A stretch of 64,000 nt of DNA from Caulobacteraceae bacterium. Its GTDB lineage: Bacteria; Pseudomonadota; Alphaproteobacteria; Caulobacterales; Caulobacteraceae. The stretch spans positions 36,791 to 100,790 of the forward strand of contig CANESI010000005.1 of assembly GCA_947441065.1 (NCBI GenBank), in the 5' to 3' direction. Shown here piece after piece: positions 47,024 to 56,620 of this stretch (position 1 is its first letter; each line of letters begins with the position of its first letter). The position numbers and the translations under genes are program-made. The notes beneath the pieces were generated by a model, which saw only the letters and a list, made by a program, of their open reading frames with translations, was not told the origin of the DNA and made no database searches.

Positions 47024-48028
47024 ATGAGCCAGATGTTCGACGCCTATGTCACCGCCGCCCTCTTTTGCGGGGCCGATGCCTTCTTCGCCCTCGGAGACGG
47101 AACAGTCCGTCTCGATGACGGGACCAAGCCAACAGCGCCGTCTGTTCAGGCCCATGACGGCGCCGTGCTCTGTGCAGCGCCCCACCCCTCGGGCGAGGGC
47201 CTTGTCACAGGCGGCGACGATGGCAAACTGGTCTGGACGCGGCGCGAGGGTGAGGGCCTGACATGCCAGACCTTGGCCGATGCCAAGGGCCGCTGGATCG
47301 ACAGCCTCGCCACCAGCGCTGTTACCGGCCTGATCGCCTATGCTACGGGCAAGACGCTGATCGTGCTCGACGCCAAGGATGCCAGCTTTGCCCGCACCTT
47401 TGCCCACGAACGCTCCGTCGCCGCCATCAGCTTTGATCCCAAGGGCCGCCGCTTGGCTGCTGCGACCTATGGCGGCGTCGCTCTTTGGTATGCGCGGATC
47501 GCCGATCAGAAGCCGCAATTTCTAAAATGGGCTGGTAGCCATGTCGGGGTCTGTTTCAGCCCGGATGGCAAGTTCGTGCTCTCGACCATGCAGGAGAACC
47601 AACTGCATGGCTGGCGCCTATCGGACAGCAAGGACATGCGCATGGGCGGCTATCCGGCCAAGATTAAGAGCCTGTCCTTTTTGGCTAAGGGGCTGATTTT
47701 GGCCACCTCAGGCTCCAACGGCGTGGTGGCCTGGCCCTTTGTCGGCGCCAATGGCCCGATGGGCAAGGAGGCCGCAGAGGTCGGCTATGATCAGGCCGCT
47801 CTGGTGACCCAGGTCTCCGGCGCGTTGAACCATAATGTGCTGGCCGCTGGCCTCGATGATGGCCGGGTTTGGGTCTGCGATTTAAGATCCCAGAAGATCG
47901 AGACCCTCAAGGCCGAAAAGGGCGGGGCGATCAGCGCCCTCAGTGTCAATAGCCGGGGCGACCGACTGGTCTGGGGCGACGAGGACGGTCAGGCCGGAAC
48001 CTTCGCCATCCCCGCCCTCTATCCTTAA
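47024..48028 (+). CDS. WD40 repeat protein
   Basis: Predicted beta-propeller of 334 residues with no signal peptide. Repeat-like units end in WD-type segments such as DDGKLVWTRREG, YGGVALWYARI, ENQLHGWRLSDS, SNGVVAWPFVG, DDGRVWVCDLRS and EDGQAGTFAIPA, spaced about 40-45 residues, which suggests six or seven blades. It is probably a protein-interaction scaffold; partners unknown. I chose the ATG at 47024; the frame is open back to 46622, antisense to exbD. Confidence 0.87.
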   Translation: MSQMFDAYVTAALFCGADAFFALGDGTVRLDDGTKPTAPSVQAHDGAVLCAAPHPSGEGLVTGGDDGKLVWTRREGEGLTCQTLADAKGRWIDSLATSAVTGLIAYATGKTLIVLDAKDASFARTFAHERSVAAISFDPKGRRLAAATYGGVALWYARIADQKPQFLKWAGSHVGVCFSPDGKFVLSTMQENQLHGWRLSDSKDMRMGGYPAKIKSLSFLAKGLILATSGSNGVVAWPFVGANGPMGKEAAEVGYDQAALVTQVSGALNHNVLAAGLDDGRVWVCDLRSQKIETLKAEKGGAISALSVNSRGDRLVWGDEDGQAGTFAIPALYP

Positions 48029-48035
48029 GGCCAGA

Positions 48036-48710
48036 TCAGTCAAAGCCGCGCAGATCGGCGACAATATCCAGTCCGTCTCGGCGGGTGCGCCAGCCATTGA
48101 TCGGGGCAGTCTCGTCGCGATAGCCCAGCGCCATGCCCGAAAACATCATCATCTCAGGCGGCAGATCGAGAAAGTCGGCAATGGTCTGGCCCCAACGCGC
48201 CCAGGCCTCCTGCGCGCAGGTATCGAGCCCGCGCTCCTTGGCCAGCAACATGACGGTCTGCATCAACATGCCCATGTCAGACCATTGGGCGGAGCCCAGA
48301 TTGCGGTCGATACAGAAGAAAAGGCCCACCGGCGCGCCAAAGAACTCATAGTTCTTGGCCATCTGCATCAGGCGGCCGAGCTTGTTTTCACGGGCCACAC
48401 CGATTGAGGCATAGAGGTCTTCGCCGCACTCGAACCGGCGGGTCCGGTAAGGGTCCCAAAGATTGTCTGGATAGATCGGATATTGGGTGGGTTCAGCCCC
48501 CGGATTGGCGGCCTGTTTTTCAACAATCAGGGCCTTGAACCGCGCCAATTCCGTACCCGCTAGGGCATAGATGCGCCAAGGCTGGAGGTTGCCGCCAGAG
48601 GGCGCGCGCAGGGCTCGGCCCAGAAGGTCGCGCACCAGATCGCCCGGCACCGGGTCTGGCTTAAAGGCGCGGATTGAGATGCGCTGTTCGACGGCTTCAC
48701 TGACATTCAT
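48036..48710 (-). CDS. Nitroreductase family protein
   Basis: FMN-dependent oxidoreductase of 224 residues. VEQRISIRAFKPDPVP (about 7-22) and ALRAPSGGNLQPWRIY (about 33-48) form the flavin site, and a C-terminal GMALGYRDETAPINGW is typical. Homodimer expected. The physiological substrate is not evident. It converges with the WD40 gene and is divergent from mtgA. Confidence 0.93.
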   Translation of the reverse strand: MNVSEAVEQRISIRAFKPDPVPGDLVRDLLGRALRAPSGGNLQPWRIYALAGTELARFKALIVEKQAANPGAEPTQYPIYPDNLWDPYRTRRFECGEDLYASIGVARENKLGRLMQMAKNYEFFGAPVGLFFCIDRNLGSAQWSDMGMLMQTVMLLAKERGLDTCAQEAWARWGQTIADFLDLPPEMMMFSGMALGYRDETAPINGWRTRRDGLDIVADLRGFD

Positions 48711-48808
48711 GATCGGACCTTACGGGACAGACGGGGCCCATGTTAGGGGCGACAATAGGATGGGACGCAGTTAGCATCCCGCCGCAGGGTCAAGGCAAGG
48801 GGGTGCGT

Positions 48809-49534
48809 GTGACTAAGAAACCTAAATCCAAGCCACGTCCCATTCGGGCCAAGCCACGCGGTTGGATCCACCGCCTGATGATGATCCTCTTCATCGTCGG
48901 GGTTGTCTTGCCGGTGACCTTAACCCTGATCTATCGCTTCGTGCCGCCGCCCATCACCGTCTTGATGGTTCAGCGCAGCATTGAGGGCAAGGGGCTGGAC
49001 TATCGCTGGCGCGATCTGGACCAGATTGCCCGCGCCCTGCCTCAGGCCGCGATGGCCGCCGAAGACGCCCGCTTTTGTGAGCACTATGGCTTTGACTTCA
49101 ACGCCCTCGAACAGGCCATGATCAATAATGACCGCCGCCCCGGCAAGATCAGAGGCGGCTCAACCATCAGCCAGCAGACCGCCAAGAATGTCTTTTTGTG
49201 GCCGGCCCGGTCCTATATCCGCAAGGGTCTAGAGGCCTATTTCACAGTCCTGATCGAGACCCTTTGGGGCAAGAAACGGATCATGGAGGTCTATCTCAAT
49301 GTCATTGAATGGGGACCGGGCATCTATGGTGCGGAGGCCGCCGCCCAATATTATTTCGATAAGAGCGCCAGTCGCCTGACCCGTTTTGAATCCTCACGCC
49401 TGACAGCCATCTTGCCCAGCCCGCTAAAATGGCGCGCCACCAAGCCGGGTCCCTATGTGAAAAAACGCAGTCGTCGCATCGGCGGGGCTGTGGGCACGAT
49501 CCGAAATGAAGGCCTTGCCGCGTGCCTGTCCTAA
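48809..49534 (+). CDS. mtgA: Monofunctional biosynthetic peptidoglycan transglycosylase
   Basis: Polymerises lipid II into glycan strands. The protein has a basic cytoplasmic N-terminus, a membrane anchor (about 22-42, [19 protein letters not shown]) and a GT51 domain with the catalytic glutamate in [14 protein letters not shown], then [17 protein letters not shown] and [21 protein letters not shown] chose GTG at 48809-48811 (241 residues) because AAGGGG lies six bases upstream; GTG at 48803 and ATG at 48740 are alternatives. Confidence 0.93.
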   Translation: MTKKPKSKPRPIRAKPRGWIHRLMMILFIVGVVLPVTLTLIYRFVPPPITVLMVQRSIEGKGLDYRWRDLDQIARALPQAAMAAEDARFCEHYGFDFNALEQAMINNDRRPGKIRGGSTISQQTAKNVFLWPARSYIRKGLEAYFTVLIETLWGKKRIMEVYLNVIEWGPGIYGAEAAAQYYFDKSASRLTRFESSRLTAILPSPLKWRATKPGPYVKKRSRRIGGAVGTIRNEGLAACLS

Positions 49535-49656
49535 GGGCAAATCCATGCCGAACGCCTAAGGCCTTGACTCCGTTCATGCCCCGGCTTCCCATATCCTCAA
49601 CATTGGCGTCGCAAAGACCTCTGCTGCGCCCAAAGATCTGACCTTAAGGACATAGG

Positions 49657-51465
49657 ATGAAAACCAAGCTTCTGGTTCGGGTCGCGGCAGCCGCCCTGAC
49701 GCTGACGGCCTATAGCGCTGCCCATGCCGCAGCCCCCAAGCCCACGGCCGCTGAGGCAATCGCTTTTGTCACCAAGGCCGAGGCCGATCTGGCCAAGGCC
49801 AACAGCTATGCCGCCAAAGCCGCTTGGGTGCGGGCGACCTATATTACCGAAGATACCCAGTGGCTCGAAGCCAAGGCTGGGGCCGAGCAGAATGAATTGG
49901 CGACAGGCCTGGCCATGCAGGCCGCGCGCTATAACGGCGTCAAGCTTGATCCGGTGAACCGCCGCAAGCTGGAGCTTTTGAAGCGCTCGCTGGTTCTGCC
50001 CGCCCCCATCCGGCCCGGCGCCGCTGACCGGCTGGCAACTCTCGCCTCCAAGCTGGATTCAACCTATTCGACTGGCAAATTCACCTATCAGGGCAAGGCC
50101 TTGACCCTGAACGACGCCGAAAAAATCTTGGCCTCGTCGCGCGATCCCAATGAACTCAAGGCCGTTTGGGAAGGCTGGCGCACCATCTCGCCGCCGATGA
50201 AGGCCGACTATGCCGAACTGGTCTCTATGGCCAATGAGGGCTCGCGCAGCCTCGGCTATCAAGACACCGGGGCCCTGTGGCGCAGCGGCTATGATATGGA
50301 CCCCAAGGCCTTTGCGCAGGAAACGGACCGCCTCTGGAAACAGGTCGAGCCCTTCTACAAGAACCTGCACTGCTATGTGCGTGGGCGGCTAAATGATCGC
50401 TATGGCGCGGCGGTTCAGCCCCGCGCCGGCGCGATCCGGGCCGACCTTTTAGGCAATATGTGGGCGCAGGAATGGGGCCATATCTATGATGTGGTCGCGC
50501 CAAAGACCCAAGGCTCGAGCTATAGTCTCGACCATCTGCTCGTCAGTCGCGGCTATGATCCGATCAAGATGGTCAAGACCGGAGAGGGCTTCTACTCCTC
50601 CATCGGTATGGCCGCCTTGCCCCAGACCTTCTGGGAGCGCTCGCAGATCACAAGGCCGCGCGACCGCGAGGTGGTCTGTCACGCTTCAGCATGGGACCTG
50701 GATGATCGCTCAGACATTCGCATCAAGATGTGCACTCAGGTGACCGCTGAAGACTTCGTCACGGTCCATCACGAGCTGGGCCACAACTATTATCAGCGCG
50801 CCTATCAGGACCAGCCCTTCCTGTTCAAGGGCGGGGCGAATGACGGGTTTCACGAGGCGATTGGTGATTTCGCCGCCCTGTCGGTCCTAACACCGACCTA
50901 TCTCAAGCAGATCGGCCTGCTCGAAACGGTGCCGGGAGCGGAGGAAGACATTCCGTTCCTGCTCAAGACGGCCATGGACAAGATCGCCTTCCTGCCCTTT
51001 GGCCTTCTGGTCGACAAGTGGCGTTGGGAAGTCTTTTCCGGTGAGGTCAAGCCCGAAGGCTATAATGACGCCTGGTGGGCACTGGTGAAGCAATATCAGG
51101 GTCTGGTGCCGCCCAGCGCGCGCCCAGCCGATGCCTTTGATCCGGGCGCGAAATATCATGTGCCCGGCAACACGCCCTATATGCGCTATTTCCTCGCCCG
51201 GATTTACCAGTTCCAGTTCCACCGCGCCGCCTGTCAGCAGGTGGGCGTGACCGGACCGCTCCATCGCTGCTCGATCTATGGCGACCAGAAGATTGGCAAG
51301 AAATTCAATGCCATGATGGAGATGGGCCAGTCCAAGCCTTGGCCAGAGGCCCTTGAGGCCTTTACCGGTCAGCGCCAGACCGACGCCAGCGCCATGACCG
51401 AATATTTCAAGCCACTGGATGCTTGGCTAACCGAACAGAACCGGGGCGAGACCTGCGGCTGGTAG
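49657..51465 (+). CDS. Peptidase M2 family (ACE-like) dipeptidyl carboxypeptidase, exported
   Basis: Zinc metallopeptidase of 602 residues related to angiotensin-converting enzyme. It has a signal peptide (LLVRVAAAALTLTAYSAAHA) and a zinc motif HHELGHNYYQ (HExxH, about 371-375), with the third ligand in GFHEAIGDFAALS. ARPADAFDPGAKYHVPGNTPYMRYF near the C-terminus matches the substrate-binding region of ACE. AAGGA six bases before the ATG. Bacterial members are known from Xanthomonas and relatives; the physiological role is probably peptide scavenging. Confidence 0.93.
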   Translation: MKTKLLVRVAAAALTLTAYSAAHAAAPKPTAAEAIAFVTKAEADLAKANSYAAKAAWVRATYITEDTQWLEAKAGAEQNELATGLAMQAARYNGVKLDPVNRRKLELLKRSLVLPAPIRPGAADRLATLASKLDSTYSTGKFTYQGKALTLNDAEKILASSRDPNELKAVWEGWRTISPPMKADYAELVSMANEGSRSLGYQDTGALWRSGYDMDPKAFAQETDRLWKQVEPFYKNLHCYVRGRLNDRYGAAVQPRAGAIRADLLGNMWAQEWGHIYDVVAPKTQGSSYSLDHLLVSRGYDPIKMVKTGEGFYSSIGMAALPQTFWERSQITRPRDREVVCHASAWDLDDRSDIRIKMCTQVTAEDFVTVHHELGHNYYQRAYQDQPFLFKGGANDGFHEAIGDFAALSVLTPTYLKQIGLLETVPGAEEDIPFLLKTAMDKIAFLPFGLLVDKWRWEVFSGEVKPEGYNDAWWALVKQYQGLVPPSARPADAFDPGAKYHVPGNTPYMRYFLARIYQFQFHRAACQQVGVTGPLHRCSIYGDQKIGKKFNAMMEMGQSKPWPEALEAFTGQRQTDASAMTEYFKPLDAWLTEQNRGETCGW

Positions 51466-51466
51466 T

Positions 51467-52417
51467 TTAGGCCAGCTTGATCTCTCTCAGGCGGTCTTGC
51501 AGAAAATCCTCGGCCGTTATGGGGTCATAATGGTCGGGGTTTTCAGCGCTTACACAGGACGGCAGGGTCTGGATCAGATAGTCCGGCTCGAAATGTAAGA
51601 AAAAGGGCGTTGAATAGCGCGAGACCCCGCGCCGCTCTGGCGGGGGATTGACCACCCGGTGGGTCGTCGAGGGCAGGGCCTGATTGGTCAGGCGCTGAAG
51701 CATATCGCCAATATTACAGACCACAGCCCCGGGCGGCGGCGCGATGGGCAGCCATTGGCCGTCCCGGTCGAGCACCTCCAGCCCTGCCTCCTCGGCCCCC
51801 AAGAGCAGGGTGATGACATTGATGTCCTCATGGGCACCGGCGCGCACGCCCTCGGCATCGGCCGGAACCGGCGGATAGTGCAAGAGCCGCAAAACGCTAT
51901 TGCCCAGATCGACCTTGTCATCAAAGAAGTCGCGCTCAAGTCCCAGATGGTGCGCAATGGCGCTCAGCACCTTGCGGCCCAGATCATCCAAGGCCCGATA
52001 GAGCCCGCCGACATAGGTCTCAAAGCCCTCGATCTCACTGGGCCAGAGATTGGCGGGCATGAAGCGGTTAAACCGATGGCCTTCGGGCAGGTCCCGCCCC
52101 ATATGCCAGAACTCTTTCAGGTCGACATGGCTGGCACCCTTGGCGGTTTCAATACCAAAGGGCGTATAGCCGCGCGCGCCGCCGCCGCTGGGCAGACGAT
52201 AAGCGGCCTTGACCTCGGTCGGTAAGGCAAAGAAGGCCTTGGTGCGCGCAAGAGCCCCCTCGACCAGCTCTGGCGACAGGTCATGATCGCTGACCACGGC
52301 AAAGCCATAGCGCGCAAAGGACTGGCCCAGAGCCTTCGAAAAGGCCGCGAAATCTTGATCAAACAGGGTCAGGGACACGGGCGTGATGGCGCAGTCGGAT
52401 GCGACGAGGGATGACAC
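51467..52417 (-). CDS. 2-oxoglutarate/Fe(II)-dependent oxygenase, isopenicillin N synthase-like
   Basis: Protein of 316 residues. The iron-binding triad is H and D in GAHEDINVITLL and H in STTHRVVNPP, and the 2-oxoglutarate/substrate contact is RYSTPFF. LGQSFARYGFAVVSDHDL is the usual N-terminal DIOX_N segment. I chose GTG at 52415-52417 because AGGAG stands seven bases upstream; a TTG six codons earlier is another option. The substrate is unknown; the family includes many oxidations beyond antibiotic synthesis. Confidence 0.9.
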   Translation of the reverse strand: MSSLVASDCAITPVSLTLFDQDFAAFSKALGQSFARYGFAVVSDHDLSPELVEGALARTKAFFALPTEVKAAYRLPSGGGARGYTPFGIETAKGASHVDLKEFWHMGRDLPEGHRFNRFMPANLWPSEIEGFETYVGGLYRALDDLGRKVLSAIAHHLGLERDFFDDKVDLGNSVLRLLHYPPVPADAEGVRAGAHEDINVITLLLGAEEAGLEVLDRDGQWLPIAPPPGAVVCNIGDMLQRLTNQALPSTTHRVVNPPPERRGVSRYSTPFFLHFEPDYLIQTLPSCVSAENPDHYDPITAEDFLQDRLREIKLA

Positions 52418-52446
52418 AGCAAGGCTCCTAACCAAATCAGGGTAAC

Positions 52447-52485
52447 GGCCCTATCATAGCGGCTCGCACCGCCTCGCATAGGGCC
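52447..52485. other. Two-step hairpin between the oxygenase gene and scoA
   Basis: Outer arms GGCCCTAT / ATAGGGCC with an inner GCGG / CCGC stem, 30 bases upstream of the oxygenase GTG and 124 bases before scoA. Could be an operator for the divergent pair or a leader structure. Confidence 0.4.
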
Positions 52486-52608
52486 CCAAGATGCCGCGAA
52501 AACCAGCAACTTGGTCGCAGGCGATTCAAAACCAAAGGTCCGGCTCGCCAGTGGCCCAAGACGCCATTATGGCCTAAAGACCAGCGGACAATCTGATAGG
52601 AAGCAATC

Positions 52609-53337
52609 ATGGTTCAGAAAGTTCACGCCGATGCTGACGCAGCGCTCGCGGGCCTGCTGTTTGACGGGATGACAGTGATGGCTGGGGGCTTTGGCCTCTG
52701 CGGCATTCCGGAAAATCTCATCGCCGCCATGAGGTTGGCCGGGGTTCGAGACCTGACGGTGGTGTCCAACAATTGCGGCATTGATGGCTTTGGCCTCGGC
52801 ATCCTTTTGGAAAGCGGCCAGATCAAGAAGATGATCAGCTCCTATGTCGGTGAGAACAAACTGTTTGAGAAACTCTACCTGTCCGGTGAGTTGGAACTGG
52901 AATTTAACCCGCAAGGCACCTTGGCCGAACGCATCCGCGCAGGCGGCGCAGGCATTCCGGCCTTCTTCACCAAGACCGGCGTCGGCACGCTGGTGTCGGA
53001 AGGCAAGGAGATCCGCAATTTCGACGGGGATGACTATGTGATGGAGCGCGGCCTAGTGGCCGACCTATCGATCATCAAGGCCTGGAAGGGCGATCACGAG
53101 GGCAATCTGATCTATCGCAAGACCGCCCGCAACTTCAACCCGATGATGGCCACAGCGGGTAAGGCCTGCGTCGTCGAGGTCGAGCATCTGGTCGAGCCGG
53201 GTCAGCTTGACCCTGACCATATCCACACCCCCGGCATCTATGTTGATCGGATCATTGCTGGGGCCCGGTTTGAAAAGCGCATCGAGCGGGTCACCACCCG
53301 CCCGCGCGACACTGCCCCCGCAAAGGACGCCGTCTAA
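52609..53337 (+). CDS. scoA: 3-oxoacid CoA-transferase subunit A
   Basis: Subunit of succinyl-CoA:3-ketoacid CoA-transferase, 242 residues, for ketone-body or acetoacetate activation. [25 protein letters not shown] (about 17-41) and [28 protein letters not shown] are diagnostic. GGAAG precedes the ATG. Its stop overlaps the scoB ATG by one base (TAATG), so the subunits are made together. Confidence 0.96.
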   Translation: MVQKVHADADAALAGLLFDGMTVMAGGFGLCGIPENLIAAMRLAGVRDLTVVSNNCGIDGFGLGILLESGQIKKMISSYVGENKLFEKLYLSGELELEFNPQGTLAERIRAGGAGIPAFFTKTGVGTLVSEGKEIRNFDGDDYVMERGLVADLSIIKAWKGDHEGNLIYRKTARNFNPMMATAGKACVVEVEHLVEPGQLDPDHIHTPGIYVDRIIAGARFEKRIERVTTRPRDTAPAKDAV

Positions 53338-53978
53338 TGGCCTGGACCCGCGAAGATATGGCCGCCCGTGCGGCCCTCGAACTGCAGGATGGTTTCTATG
53401 TCAACCTGGGCATCGGCATCCCGACCCTTGTGGCCAACTATATTCCGGACGGCATGAGCGTCACCCTGCAGAGCGAGAATGGCATGCTCGGCATGGGCCC
53501 CTTCCCCTTTGAGGGTGAGGCCGATGCGGACCTGATCAATGCCGGGAAACAGACCATCACTGAACTGGCCCAGTCGTCCTATTTCTCATCTTCAGACAGT
53601 TTTGCCATGATCCGAGGCGGGCATATCAACCTGTCGATCTTGGGTGGGATGCAGGTGGCCGAAAATGGCGATCTGGCCAACTGGATGGTGCCCGGAAAGA
53701 TGGTCAAGGGCATGGGCGGGGCCATGGATCTGGTCGCCGGTGTCCGCCGCGTGGTCGTGGTGATGGACCATTGCGAAAAGACTGGCGCCCCCAAGGTGCT
53801 GAAACGCTGCAACCTGCCCCTGACGGGCGCGGGCGTCGTCGACCTGCTGATCACCGATCTGGGCGTCTTCGAGATCGACCGCAAGGTCGGCGGTATGCGC
53901 CTGACCGCGCTGGCCACTGGCGTGTCGCTGGACGAGATCACCGCCAAGACGGAAGCAGACTTTATCGTCGCGCTCTAG
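53337..53978 (+). CDS. scoB: 3-oxoacid CoA-transferase subunit B
   Basis: Catalytic subunit, 213 residues. The active-site glutamate that forms the CoA thioester is in [14 protein letters not shown] (about 44-57). [15 protein letters not shown] and [19 protein letters not shown] are typical. It pairs with scoA and converges with the alpha/beta hydrolase gene six bases away. Confidence 0.96.
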   Translation: MAWTREDMAARAALELQDGFYVNLGIGIPTLVANYIPDGMSVTLQSENGMLGMGPFPFEGEADADLINAGKQTITELAQSSYFSSSDSFAMIRGGHINLSILGGMQVAENGDLANWMVPGKMVKGMGGAMDLVAGVRRVVVVMDHCEKTGAPKVLKRCNLPLTGAGVVDLLITDLGVFEIDRKVGGMRLTALATGVSLDEITAKTEADFIVAL

Positions 53979-53984
53979 AGGCCG

Positions 53985-54728
53985 TTAGAGCCCCTGCTCG
54001 GCGATCCAGTCAAGGCAGGCGGCGGCGACGTCCAGATAGCCCGGCTCACCGGGCAACCAGTGGCTCATCTCTGGGAACACCGACACGGTTCCAGACAGGC
54101 GCGCGGCGGTCTGGCGCACGGTGGCGGGGGGATGGATCACGTCACGTCCGCCCGCAATGGCCAAAACCGGGACCTTGATCCGCTCGGCTGCCACCATGGT
54201 GGTCATGAAGGGATCGAGCCACCAGTTCAGGGTCTCCCAAAGGGCGCGGCCGCTCTCAGGCGACATCCTCTCGAATATGGCCCGGCGATCCGGGCTGGAG
54301 AGCCGGTCAAGACTATAGCCCTTGGCTAGGGCGTAGTCCGGCGCGACCGCTTGGCTCCAGAAGGGGCCCAGCGCATAGAGGCTGACAGCACTGACCGCCT
54401 CCTCCATCGTGCCGCCCTGAATGCCCCAAGGGGCGGAGGGGGCCAAGAGCACGAGCCCCGCCACCTGAGCCTTAGAAGCCGCCATCTGGGCCACCAGTCC
54501 GCCAAGGGAATGGCCCATCAGCACCGGCGGCGTCTCGCAGCTTCGAATGAGATCGGAAATGTCGCTGGCATAGTCGCCCATCGATAGGCCCGCCGTCTTG
54601 CCGCTTCGCGTGCCGCCGCGAAGATCGGGCGTGAGACAGATATGACCGGCGGCCTCGAAGGGCGCGCGGAACAGGTCGAATGTCCAGCCGCCGCAAAAGG
54701 CACCGTGAACCATGATAATCGGCGTCAA
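53985..54728 (-). CDS. Alpha/beta hydrolase
   Basis: Cytoplasmic hydrolase of 247 residues. IIMVHGAFCGGWTFD forms the oxyanion region, the nucleophile elbow is LMGHSLGGLVAQMA (serine about 74), the acid is in AIAGGRDVIHPP and the histidine in FPEMSHWLPGEPG. No signal peptide. Homologues are annotated as esterases, lipases or haloperoxidase-like; the substrate cannot be deduced. Confidence 0.92.
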   Translation of the reverse strand: MTPIIMVHGAFCGGWTFDLFRAPFEAAGHICLTPDLRGGTRSGKTAGLSMGDYASDISDLIRSCETPPVLMGHSLGGLVAQMAASKAQVAGLVLLAPSAPWGIQGGTMEEAVSAVSLYALGPFWSQAVAPDYALAKGYSLDRLSSPDRRAIFERMSPESGRALWETLNWWLDPFMTTMVAAERIKVPVLAIAGGRDVIHPPATVRQTAARLSGTVSVFPEMSHWLPGEPGYLDVAAACLDWIAEQGL

Positions 54729-54836
54729 GAAAACGTCCTTTTCGCCATGCGCCCACCACCGTGGCCGACGCGCCTTACCCCCGAACTATAGCGGCCCAAC
54801 CCCCGGCGCGCCTATAGGCCATCGCAAATGGGGCGA

Positions 54837-55319
54837 TTAATCCACCGGTTTTGCAAAGGCGGTGAAAGCCTCAGCAACCGTCGCATAGACATGCCGTTTG
54901 AAGGGCACAATAGCCTCTACCGCTTCGGCTATCGTTGCCCAACGCCAGGCGTCAAATTCGATCTCATCATGGGCCGCCAGATCAATTTCTCGATCCTCGC
55001 CGATAAAGCGGTAGGCGTACCAGACCTGCTTTTGGCCATTCCAGCCCTTTGCCTTGGGCGTGCCCAACAGTTCGGGCGGAAAGTCATAGACGATCCAGCC
55101 GGGCGTTCGGGCCAAGAACATGACGGACGATATGCCGGTCTCCTCGTGCAGCTCGCGCAGAGCCGCCGCATCGAAATCTTCACCATCGTCAACGCCGCCC
55201 TGAGGAAACTGCCAACTATAGGGACCCTCCTCGCCGGCGCGGCGGCCCAGCCAGACACGGCCGAGGCGATCAAAGACAACGATCCCGACATTGGGACGAT
55301 AGACAGACATATCCGGCAT
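54837..55319 (-). CDS. rppH: RNA pyrophosphohydrolase RppH
   Basis: Nudix hydrolase of 160 residues that removes pyrophosphate from 5' ends of mRNA and starts decay. The Nudix box is GGVDDGEDFDAAALRELHEETGI (about 41-63). YRPNVGIVVFDRLGRVWLGRR and YSWQFPQGG are the RppH/IalA type features, as is AYRFIGEDREIDL. The ATG at 55317-55319 gives MPDMSVYRPN; the frame is open further up inside the deacetylase gene. Confidence 0.95.
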   Translation of the reverse strand: MPDMSVYRPNVGIVVFDRLGRVWLGRRAGEEGPYSWQFPQGGVDDGEDFDAAALRELHEETGISSVMFLARTPGWIVYDFPPELLGTPKAKGWNGQKQVWYAYRFIGEDREIDLAAHDEIEFDAWRWATIAEAVEAIVPFKRHVYATVAEAFTAFAKPVD

Positions 55320-55345
55320 AGATCTTGAACCCTTCGCTGCCGCCC

Positions 55346-56521
55346 CTAGCGACGCGTCATGACCGCCGAGGCCGGGGCCAATTGAAAGCCCCGAGCCGAC
55401 GCCTCGCGAGACCACCGCGCCAACTGGTCAATGGTTACGGGATAGGCGCTGCCGACCCCCAAGGCCTGACCATTTTGCTTGGCGGCGAGCTCTAAACCTT
55501 CAAGCTGCTTTCCGATAGAGTCCGCCGACAGTTGCTGACCATCCACCACACGGTCGGCGGAGGCGCGCTGCACGTCGCCCACCCGCGTAAAGGCGGTGCC
55601 GTCATCGATAAACGCCAAGCCGCGCTGACGCAGAACATCGAACAGGGCGTTCATGCCCTCATCCGAGCCGATGAATTTCGAGCCAAGATAGTTGGTCAGG
55701 CCAAAATAGCCGGTCGCCCGTCCCATGACCCATTCTAAGCGCTTGGCATTCTCTGCCGGGGGGCTCGCCGACATCAGGCCTTGCGGGCCAGGATCATTGT
55801 CCGGGTAGTCCAAAGGTTCCATCGGCACCTCGAGCAGCACCTCATGACCCTTGGCCCGGGCAATGTTAACCCAGGTCTGTAATCCATCCGCATAGGGCAC
55901 AAAGGACAGGGTGGTCTCGGGCGGCAAGGCATCTATGGCCTGCTGGGTGATGCGCGCATTGAGCCCAAGGCCACGAACGATCAGAGCGATCTTTGGCCGT
56001 CCATCCGCCTTGAACGGCCGCGCATAGGCCTTCGAAGCGGTACGGCCATCCGCGCTAATGATGGGCAAGGATCCGCTAGCACTATTGGCAAATAGGCCTG
56101 CGATCGGCGCGGGCTGAAGCGGGCCAGTGGTCGGACCGGACCAGCTTGGTGGCGGGCCTGCGAGCGCGGCCTGCCCACCGACCGAGACCCGCACGACTTT
56201 AGGCGGTTCGGTAAAGAGCTCCATCGGCTCGGTTTTGGTCTTAGCTCCGGGTGTCGTGCGGACCTTTGCCAAGGCCTCGGCCCATCCCGCTGGCGCAGGG
56301 GCGGCGTTCTTGGGCAGGACCGGCATATGGACTCGAGGTTCGCCCGCGTAGGGGTCGCCCAAAAAGCCAATCAAAAGGCCGCCGATCAGCAAGATCGGGC
56401 CAACAATGGCCGCAAAAATGATATGGGGCGCAGGCAGTTTCAGGCCGCGCGTTTTTGCTGTCTTGCCGGTCGCAAGATCTGCTGGCGCATCAAATTTGAG
56501 CCGTGATTTTTTAGAGACCAT
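55346..56521 (-). CDS. Divergent polysaccharide deacetylase (YibQ/DUF610), membrane-anchored
   Basis: Protein of 391 residues. It has a cytoplasmic N-terminus and one membrane helix (about 33-54, IIFAAIVGPILLIGGLLIGF), then a long linker and a deacetylase-fold domain from KIALIVRGLGLNARITQQAI (about 175). The family replaces the metal site of true NodB enzymes: where others have DD, here V-R-G-L occurs, so catalysis is doubtful. EVLLEVPMEPLDYPDNDPGPQGLM and NYLGSKFIGSD are conserved. Relatives usually lie between ctpA and rppH; here it precedes rppH but ctpA is about 28 kb away. Confidence 0.9.
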   Translation of the reverse strand: MVSKKSRLKFDAPADLATGKTAKTRGLKLPAPHIIFAAIVGPILLIGGLLIGFLGDPYAGEPRVHMPVLPKNAAPAPAGWAEALAKVRTTPGAKTKTEPMELFTEPPKVVRVSVGGQAALAGPPPSWSGPTTGPLQPAPIAGLFANSASGSLPIISADGRTASKAYARPFKADGRPKIALIVRGLGLNARITQQAIDALPPETTLSFVPYADGLQTWVNIARAKGHEVLLEVPMEPLDYPDNDPGPQGLMSASPPAENAKRLEWVMGRATGYFGLTNYLGSKFIGSDEGMNALFDVLRQRGLAFIDDGTAFTRVGDVQRASADRVVDGQQLSADSIGKQLEGLELAAKQNGQALGVGSAYPVTIDQLARWSREASARGFQLAPASAVMTRR

Positions 56522-56580
56522 GGATGGGTGCCCGACGCCTAACCGGAAAGTCCGTCGTCGCGATTAAGAAACCACTAAAC

Positions 56581-56611
56581 TTGCCCCATCTTCTACACCA
56601 AGACGGGGCAA
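56581..56611 (-). terminator. Terminator of the pnt operon
   Basis: TTGCCCCATCTT / AAGACGGGGCAA, a 12-base stem with one wobble and a 7-base loop, ten bases beyond the pntB stop codon. Followed on the minus strand by GTTTAG and a later TTTCTT. Confidence 0.7.
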
Positions 56612-56620
56612 GCAAGCGAC

